From the NCBI GenBank assembly GCA_002887195.1, contig PJAB01001457.1, forward strand, positions 1 through 14,353: 14,353 nucleotides of DNA. Reading direction: 5' to 3'. A model generated the notes under the pieces. That model was given only the letters and a program-made list of their open reading frames with translations. It ran no database searches and was not told the DNA's origin. Position numbers and translations under genes: made by a program. The first letter of the stretch is position 1, and each line of letters starts with the position of its first letter. Of the stretch, positions 6,907 through 13,400 are shown one piece after another. This DNA is from Chrysochromulina parva (taxonomy: Eukaryota; Haptophyta; Prymnesiales; Chrysochromulinaceae).

Positions 6907-7620
6907 CTAGATACAAATGTCCTCCTCAACCACGCGCAGCGGTGCCACCGAGCGCGTGAGGCTCTGGCGCATGAACAAGACCACGCACGCCGCCGCCTCC
7001 TGAGCAGCGAGCTGGCACACGTCGTACTGCGCTGGCGCCACGCTTCCAACGAGGTGCGAGAGCAATAGTTGGCGCTCCGTGCTGCCATTGGCTGTCTGCC
7101 GCACCAAGAAGCCGAGGGTGACGATCGCCTGGGCCTGGGCCTCCTCCTCGGCGCTCGGGTCGAGAAGCATGGCACCATCGGGCAAGACGGCAATCGCGCA
7201 GCTCCCAAGCATGCCACGGATCGGCACGCCGGCGTGCATCAGCGCGACGCATGCGCCGTGCAATGCGGTGGAGAGCAGCGAGCCGTCGTCAGCGAGCACC
7301 TGCACGACGACCGAGATGGCCGTACACGGATGGGCTGCGAGGATGATGACGTGGTGCAGTGTCTGCGTGATGAGCTGCTCGACCTCGCGGTCGGCCGGCG
7401 ACGGGATGCCAGCGCGCGGCCGCACGATGACCTCGAGTGTTGCGCCGTCAATGCGCTCGCGTGATCGCTTAGCCTCACAGGGTCCATACACGGCGACCGC
7501 CACCTCGGTGCCATCGTGTGAGAAGCGCGACGAACCGTCCGCTCGTGAGAGTGCACCTGGCTCCGCTGCGAGCGGACGGATCTGGTTGGCGACGCGACCA
7601 TCTGCGCGGCAATCCACCAT
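6907..7620 (-). CDS. RRP46: Exosome complex subunit RRP46 (EXOSC5-like, RNase PH family)
   Basis: A 237-residue RNase PH-fold subunit of the nine-protein RNA exosome ring, which handles 3'-to-5' RNA processing and decay in nucleus and cytoplasm. Diagnostic sequence starts at once: RADGRVANQIRPLAAEPGAL (5-24), then LSRADGSSRFSHDGTEVAVA and VYGP (24-47), ATLEVIVRPRAG (60-71), HPCTAISVVVQVLADDGSLL (97-116), an ALHGACVALMHAGVP segment (119-133) and LDPSAEEEAQA (153-163). The length matches human EXOSC5 (235). The start at 7620 puts the conserved DGR motif near the N-terminus as in homologues. An in-frame ATG at 7755 would add 45 residues read from the promoter repeats and is disfavoured. In most eukaryotes this subunit is structural rather than catalytic. 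It is divergent from the kinesin gene. Confidence 0.92.
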   Translation of the reverse strand: MVDCRADGRVANQIRPLAAEPGALSRADGSSRFSHDGTEVAVAVYGPCEAKRSRERIDGATLEVIVRPRAGIPSPADREVEQLITQTLHHVIILAAHPCTAISVVVQVLADDGSLLSTALHGACVALMHAGVPIRGMLGSCAIAVLPDGAMLLDPSAEEEAQAQAIVTLGFLVRQTANGSTERQLLLSHLVGSVAPAQYDVCQLAAQEAAACVVLFMRQSLTRSVAPLRVVEEDICI

Positions 7621-7793
7621 TTGTCGCGGTGGCACGTGGTGAGCTGTGAGTTCCTGTGAACATCCTGTGAAAACCCCTGTGAAAGAAAAACAGAGGGAGA
7701 TGTGGGTGTTGGCAAGTGAAATTACTGTAGAAGGGAGTGTTTTGACGAAACCCATTCAAAGGCATTCCAACGCCCACCCCGAGAGTGTCGCCG
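7621..7793. promoter_or_regulatory. Bidirectional promoter, RRP46 / kinesin-WW
   Basis: This 173-base gap separates divergent start codons. On the plus strand it carries CTGTGAG at 7644-7650 and CTGTGAA at 7654-7660, 7665-7671 and 7677-7683. Start spacings of 10, 11 and 12 bases place all four on about the same face of the helix. The motifs lie nearer the RRP46 start. An A-rich stretch (about 7683-7692) follows. No TATA box is obvious. Confidence 0.55.
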
Positions 7794-9770
7794 ATGACCT
7801 CCGCTCCAAGCTCCGCACGTCGCCTGATGGCCGAAGATGATGCAGCGATCGTCACCGTCACTGTGCGCATCAAGCCCTCGGACAACCCGGCGGTCTTCGC
7901 AACGACGGGTGGGGTTTTGGTCCAACGCCCCAGGGAAGGGTCGGTCGTGCATGATGGCTTTGCGAGCATTATTGAAGGCGACTGCGACCAAGCGGCTGCA
8001 TTTGACGCCATCGCTGCGCCGCTGCTGGAGCGTTTGCACCAAGGGTATAGCTGCACCCTGATTGCGTACGGCCAGACGGGGTCGGGAAAGACCCACACCA
8101 TCTTCGGACCGCCTGGTGCGCTGACCGAGAAGTCAGTTGAACATTTTTCGCGCTCCGTTGCGACCATGGAAGGTGACGCGCCAGACGACTGGGGGCTCTT
8201 TCCTCGCATCGCACTCGCCCTCCTCGCCGCCGGCACTGGCGCGCTCCACGCGTCGGCGGTCGAGGTGTACCAGGAGAAGGCGTTCGATCTGCTCGCAGAT
8301 CGCATCCAGCTCACAGTAGGTACCCAGAAGGCCGGTCGCAAGACCGATGGGCCCGGCGCCAAGAGCAAGGGCAACGATGCCGTGCACCTGTCGACGTGCA
8401 AATGTCGCGAGTGCTACATCCAAAAGGAGAACGAGGCCAAGGTGCGCAAGGCGTGCCTTGACGCTGGCAAGGCCCCCCCAAAGCCCGGGACGGCGCTCCC
8501 AAGGCCCGGGAAGCGCGCGGCGGCGCCAGCCGCAGCGACCCCGGCCAGCGCAGACGAGAGCGAGATCTCCTTTGCGACCATCGGAGAGCGGCGGGTGCTG
8601 CTGAGCAGTGCCTTGGACGTGGCCCGGCTGGCGCGCACCATCGAGCTCACGCGCACCGCTGTTGGGCATCTGCTCAATGAGAGGTCGTCTCGTTCGCACT
8701 GTTTGGTCCACTTACACCTAACTGAGCAGACGGGTGGTGGCGGGAGGGCGGGCGCCGTATCGGTGAGCAAGCGCCAGCTCCTGTTCGCCGACCTCGCGGG
8801 CTCAGAGCGCATCCTCAAGACGGGCGCGGAGGGCGTCGCGGCCAAGCAAGCCGTCGCCATCAATACGTCCCTCTCGGCCCTCGGCAAGTGCACGCGTGCG
8901 CTCGCAGTACATGCGGCGTACGTGCCGTATCGCGAGTCGACCTTGACGCAACTGCTCCGCTCGTCTCTGTCGGGCAAGGCGAGCCTCGCAGCGGTGATCA
9001 CCGTCGCCGGCGACGCCGCCCACGTGGACGAGTCCAAATGCTCTCTCGAGTACGGCATGCAGATGGGCGCGCTCCGTACGCGAGCGACGGTCGTGCAATC
9101 ATCGACCATCGCGGGCGAAGTCAAAGCGATCAACCTGCAGCTGAGCAAGGCGCGGCCTGCACTGGCCGAGATGGAGGCCAATGGGTACGCCGAGAAGTTT
9201 GGCAAGGCGGCGGAGCCCACCGCTATTAAGACCTTCAACGAGAACACCCGCCACCTGCTCGCCCTCGAGGCCGCCATCCGGGAAGAGAAGGCGGCGATGG
9301 CGGAGCTAGCTGCACGGGGCGAGGGCCGCAGCGCCCAGGCAGCCGAGACGGCGCTCTCGCTCCGAGAGGCCTCGGCCGAATGGGCCGACTTGAGCGAACT
9401 CATAGGGCGCCAGAAGTCGATCCCTGGCTTCTACATTCCGGCCCGGGCCGTCTATACCATCAAGCTCGCTGAGATCCGTGCCCTCGAGGGGCGTCTACAA
9501 CAGCTCCATGCGGCGGCGAGTGCACCGAGCGCCGCACTGCCTCCCGACAGCACAGCTCAGGCGGAGCGCATCGCGGGCCAATTGCGGACGCATTTCGGCC
9601 TTGCGCCGAGCGCCAAGCGCTCAGGCGCGGGAGCTTCAGGCGCTGATGAGAAGAGCCATCCTGACGAGGAGTGGTCGACCCACCTTCACCCGGAGACTGG
9701 TGTGACGTACTACTTCAACGCCATCTCGGGAGAGTCGACTTACGACGCTCCGCCGGTCTCCCTGGTTTGA
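7794..9770 (+). CDS. Kinesin motor protein with C-terminal WW domain
   Basis: A 658-residue microtubule motor driven by ATP hydrolysis. The N-terminal motor domain (about 17-435) has the P-loop AYGQTGSGKTHT (91-102), EVYQEKAFDLL (157-167), switch I NERSSRSH (295-302), switch II FADLAGSER (331-339) and AINTSLSALGKCTRAL (355-370). Residues 440-580 are Ala/Glu/Lys/Leu-rich and likely helical, a short stalk for the family. The C-terminus is a WW domain (about 625-654): W627, then GVTYYFNAISGESTYDAPP, with Tyr650 in place of the usual second Trp and Pro653. WW domains bind Pro-rich ligands, so this end may recruit cargo or partners. An insert of about 85 residues (175-260) lies in the motor and includes a CKCREC cluster. 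The ATG at 7794 is used because the upstream in-frame codon at 7785 is GTG; an alternative ATG is at 7827. I cannot assign a kinesin subfamily. Confidence 0.92.
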   Translation: MTSAPSSARRLMAEDDAAIVTVTVRIKPSDNPAVFATTGGVLVQRPREGSVVHDGFASIIEGDCDQAAAFDAIAAPLLERLHQGYSCTLIAYGQTGSGKTHTIFGPPGALTEKSVEHFSRSVATMEGDAPDDWGLFPRIALALLAAGTGALHASAVEVYQEKAFDLLADRIQLTVGTQKAGRKTDGPGAKSKGNDAVHLSTCKCRECYIQKENEAKVRKACLDAGKAPPKPGTALPRPGKRAAAPAAATPASADESEISFATIGERRVLLSSALDVARLARTIELTRTAVGHLLNERSSRSHCLVHLHLTEQTGGGGRAGAVSVSKRQLLFADLAGSERILKTGAEGVAAKQAVAINTSLSALGKCTRALAVHAAYVPYRESTLTQLLRSSLSGKASLAAVITVAGDAAHVDESKCSLEYGMQMGALRTRATVVQSSTIAGEVKAINLQLSKARPALAEMEANGYAEKFGKAAEPTAIKTFNENTRHLLALEAAIREEKAAMAELAARGEGRSAQAAETALSLREASAEWADLSELIGRQKSIPGFYIPARAVYTIKLAEIRALEGRLQQLHAAASAPSAALPPDSTAQAERIAGQLRTHFGLAPSAKRSGAGASGADEKSHPDEEWSTHLHPETGVTYYFNAISGESTYDAPPVSLV

Positions 9771-10141
9771 CCGGGTACAATCGTAGCATGCAATACTTGC
9801 AGCATCTGTCCCGGGGGCGTGGGGGTGTTCCACTACACCTGAACTGTGTAGACAGCATGGTAGACAGGCATGCGCCTGTCAGCTGTATCGTACCCGACCC
9901 GACCGCCCTCTGTCGCGTGTCAGGGTCGGGTCGCCCCGCGGCGGAGTCCGTGTACGGCTGTACGTGTGAAATGGATACTGGTCGCGGAAACGCGTGTATG
10001 TACTCCGGGAGGCGTGGACGAGGGTCCGTGTGTACCACCGCGGGGGTACCGGTGGCGCCCGGTCTGGGTGTACTCGGTTCTCTGTTGAGTGTTGTGGAAG
10101 GTAGCGGTCCCACATGCGCGCGCACGCGCGGTCCGCGCATA

Positions 10142-10221
10142 TCCATATCGGTCCGACGGGTCCGGGTCGGTGACTGTACCTCCATATCGGTCCGACGGGC
10201 GTCCGGGTCGGTGACTGTACC
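10142..10221. repeat. 39/41-bp tandem duplication
   Basis: Unit 1 (10142-10180) and unit 2 (10181-10221) both start TCCATATCGGTCCGACGGG and end TCCGGGTCGGTGACTGTACC. Unit 2 differs only by a 2-base CG insertion between these halves, at 10200-10201. The near-identity points to a recent duplication or to constraint. Confidence 0.9.
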
Positions 10222-10262
10222 GCACGTGTTTTAAGTACCGCATGTGATTGAAGATGAAGTAC

Positions 10263-10320
10263 CGTGTACTGGGTGCACCGCATATGCGCACCATATTGAA
10301 AAGTGTATACCCAGTACACG
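10263..10320. repeat. 12-bp perfect inverted repeat with 34-nt loop
   Basis: CGTGTACTGGGT (10263-10274) pairs exactly with ACCCAGTACACG (10309-10320). A second overlapping pair, GGGTGCA (10271-10277) with TGCACCC (10322-10328), offers an alternative stem. It sits about 100 bases past the LOV gene stop codon on the minus strand, so it would be in that transcript's 3' untranslated region if the transcript extends that far. It could be a 3'-end or stability structure; the role is inferred. Confidence 0.6.
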
Positions 10321-10419
10321 TTGCACCCACACAGTCGACATGTACGTTCCAGGATGGAGAGACACAGTAACCCCTTACCCATAACCTCCGTCTCATTGCG
10401 ATGCTGGTCCCGCCATGCG

Positions 10420-13400
10420 TCATTCACCCCAGCACGTGCGGCCCGCGAGCGGCGACCACGCACCGCTGCGCTGCTGCTCAAGTACCTTGGCCAGGAGCTT
10501 CTCGTCTTCCGTGCGCTGGCTGGCCGCAAGGAACTGGGCAAAGGACGACACAAAGTGCTGTGCCATCATGGGCTGCATCGCAAGGAGCTGTCGTAGTGCG
10601 CCGTCTGGCTCCGTGGCCCAGAGCAAGCGGATGAGCTTCGTGTTTGTGCCCTGGTGCTCCTTCCACTGCTCGACCACCGGCACGGGCTCAAACTTGCTTG
10701 GCTCGCAAGGCATGAGGGCGACATCGACCGGGCTCGAAGGCAAGTGCTTCCGAAGGGAGACGAGTGTCGGGGGCGAGACCTCGGCGTCACTCGCGACTCC
10801 GAGCATTCCGACCATTAAGCGACACACGTTGTTCGAGTCAAAGATCGGGTGGAGCGAGAGGTCATTGGAGAAGTGCGACCCATCCTTCCTCACATTAGTG
10901 ATCCGTTGGGCAAAGTGCTCATGTCTTCGGATGGCGGTGATCATGTTGGAGAGCACTTGCGGCTCCGTCTTCTGATCCTGCAGAAAGCGGCAGCTCTTCC
11001 CTAGGGCCTCGTTGCGCGGCCAAAGCGTGAGTGCGCTGAAGGCCTCGTTGCAGTAATCGAGCGGCAGGCCAGGGGTCAGCATGTCGACGGCAACCACCGC
11101 ATGCTGGCTCTGATCCAGTAGATGGTATAGGACGGCGACCCAGTTGGTGCCGCGAGTGCTTGGCATACTCACCCCAAGAGACACGGCGAGCTTCTGCAGC
11201 TGCGGGCACTCCCACTCGACCCCACTCCCCCCCTCAACACCACTCGCGAGAGGAAGGGCTTCCCGGTTTGGCACGGGCTGCGCCGGCGCCGGCACGGGCA
11301 ATTTCTGCGGGAGCAGCTTGATGAGCTTCACATACTTTTTTCGAGTCTCCTCGATGAGTGCACGCCCCTCGTCCGAGCTGAGAGCCGCTGCGCCCCAAGG
11401 CCCGTCGTCGGTCTCGAGCCCCGTCAGGTCCAGTTGCAGCCCCACGCAGTAGCGCCGACGGTCGTGGTTGTCACGCACGTACGCCATCGTGAGCAGGTTC
11501 TCGAAGACGACGCCCGTTTTGCGGTAATTGACCATCATGATCTGCGAGTCTTGCCCGGCGCGCAGCGTATCGAGCAGCTGCTTGCCATGGACGGGGTCAG
11601 TGGAAGGGCCCTGGAGGAAGCGGCAGTTACGCCCGAAGCATTCCTCTTTTGAATAGCCCGTCACGCTCGAAAACTTCTTGTTGATGTAGATCAAGGGGAA
11701 TCCGGCCGTTTGAGCGTCGGAGAGGCAAAAGGCGAGGGGCAGAGACTCGGCCAGGATGCAAAGGTTGAGCATCCAGCCGGCCATGTCGTCGGGCAGCTTG
11801 TAGTTGCAAAAGTGGCGCCCGCAGCACGAGGCGAGAGCCTCCGGGGTCGAGAGCGACTGGAGCAGCATTTCGTTCCATTGCTCGAGCATCGACAACGATG
11901 CCTTTGAGGAGACCCATTTGTTGAACGCGCTGTCGTTGCCTTTGGTGAGTTGCCGAATGGCCAAGCTTGCCGCCCGTCGTCCTTCGTCCAAAGTCGGCTG
12001 TGCCACCAGCTTGGAGGGCGATAAGGCCGAGGCAACCGGAGCAGCAGCAGCAGCAGCTTCTGCGGGTGGCGTCATCTCGACGTGATTCTCGCTCGAAAGC
12101 AGCCGCGTCCTCGGCGCCATCGCGGCACTTGCAGTGGCCACGAGGCCCCGAGCGGCCATGTCAGCAAGCATTTCGGTGCCCAGGGCACTCAGCTCGGCAA
12201 TGGCGGCCTTCATCGCGGCGGCGGCCTCGGGCGACATGTCGGGCTCGCGACCCGGATACTCTTGTGGTTGCGACATGATGCGCTGCGAGAGGAACTTGGC
12301 CGCATTCACCCAGGCTCGCGCCTGTGGCGGCTGTGATGGGTTGAGCCGGAGCTCCTGGCGCGACGTCGACTTGGGGCCGAGCAGTCGCCGCGCGAGCTCG
12401 CGCAGGAACGTGTCGACGTGCGGAGCGTCCGCGTAGGGGAGGCGAAGGAGCGAGCGCGCCTGCGTGAGCTTCGTTCCGTTGATGCTTTTGCTCATGGACG
12501 GGTTTGTAATGTCCATGCGCACGGCGCTGTGATTGAGGATCAGCTTGCGCGCCGCCTCCTCTCGCGCCTCCATGGAGTGCTCCGCTAACGAGTGCGCCGC
12601 CGCCGCATCCTCTGGGTCGCGAGTGGCGCCTCCTACCCTGCCGAGCTGTTGGCGCAACGTGAGCCACGCCTGCGCGCTGTCGCAGATCTCTCCCATCACG
12701 GCGATCATCGCATCGCCAGCGGCGGGCCCCATGTCACGTTCGCGCCCTGGCTTTTGGTCCGCCGTCGTCTGCAGCCGCCCTTGCAGGTAGGCTGCCGTTT
12801 GGATCCATGCCATCGCCTGCTGCGGATTCTCAAGCTTCAAGCGCGCCTCGAGCTCCGGCATGCCGCCGAGCAATCTGCGTGCGGTCTCGCGCAAGAACTG
12901 GTCGACAAAGGCGCTCGACTCGACGCTCACCCGCTGCAGGTTCAACTGCGTCAGCATGCGGTCGCCGTAGATGTTGAGCTGGCTGGACGTATTGCACACG
13001 TCGAGACGCACGTTGTGCTGGTTGGTGATGATCTTGCGAGCCGCTTCGACGCGGGCGAGCATCGGATGAGCCGCTGCGACACCAATCGCGGCGTCGCGCT
13101 TCGCGTCGTCAAGCCGCACGCGCAGCGCAAGCCACGCACTTGCGAGGGTGCGGATCTCGCCGATGACGGCCTTCATCGCATCCGCTGCCGTCGGAGCCAT
13201 GCGCCGCCAGAGCAGGACGTCGCCGGCCCGGCGCCAGAGACTGCGCGCTGATGAGACACGGGTATCGAGGGCTGGCCGATCCGCGTTGGTGTCGAGCTCG
13301 CGGGAGGTACGGGCCTCCCCCTTGAGGCGAGTCTCGATGTACGCGGCGGCCTGGACCCACGCTGCCGCCTGCTGTGGAAACTTGAGGTCCAGCTTCTCCT

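Larger units (their letters stand above)
9771..10419. other. Repeat-rich convergent spacer, kinesin to LOV gene
   Basis: This 649-base non-coding spacer lies between two converging stop codons and is unusually rich in short repeats. It holds a 39-41 bp tandem duplication, paired GTACCGCA(C/T)GTG motifs at 10217-10228 and 10235-10246, and a 12-bp inverted repeat. Open frames across it are low-complexity shadows with no conserved features. Two 3' untranslated regions need not fill 649 bases, so a small non-coding RNA or regulatory element is possible, but nothing seen establishes one. Confidence 0.5.

Noticed and set aside
7621..7755. 45-residue N-terminal extension of RRP46
   Set aside because: It would be translated from the phased CTGTGAA promoter repeats, and the conserved RNase PH start already fits the Met at 7620.
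8414..9403. 329-codon minus-strand frame antisense to the kinesin
   Set aside because: It is a long shadow frame produced by GC-rich codon bias. The plus-strand frame carries all the kinesin motifs.
9671..10553. Frames crossing the kinesin-LOV spacer
   Set aside because: They read through tandem repeats and inverted repeats in frames overlapping the kinesin WW end or the LOV C-terminus, with no conserved features.
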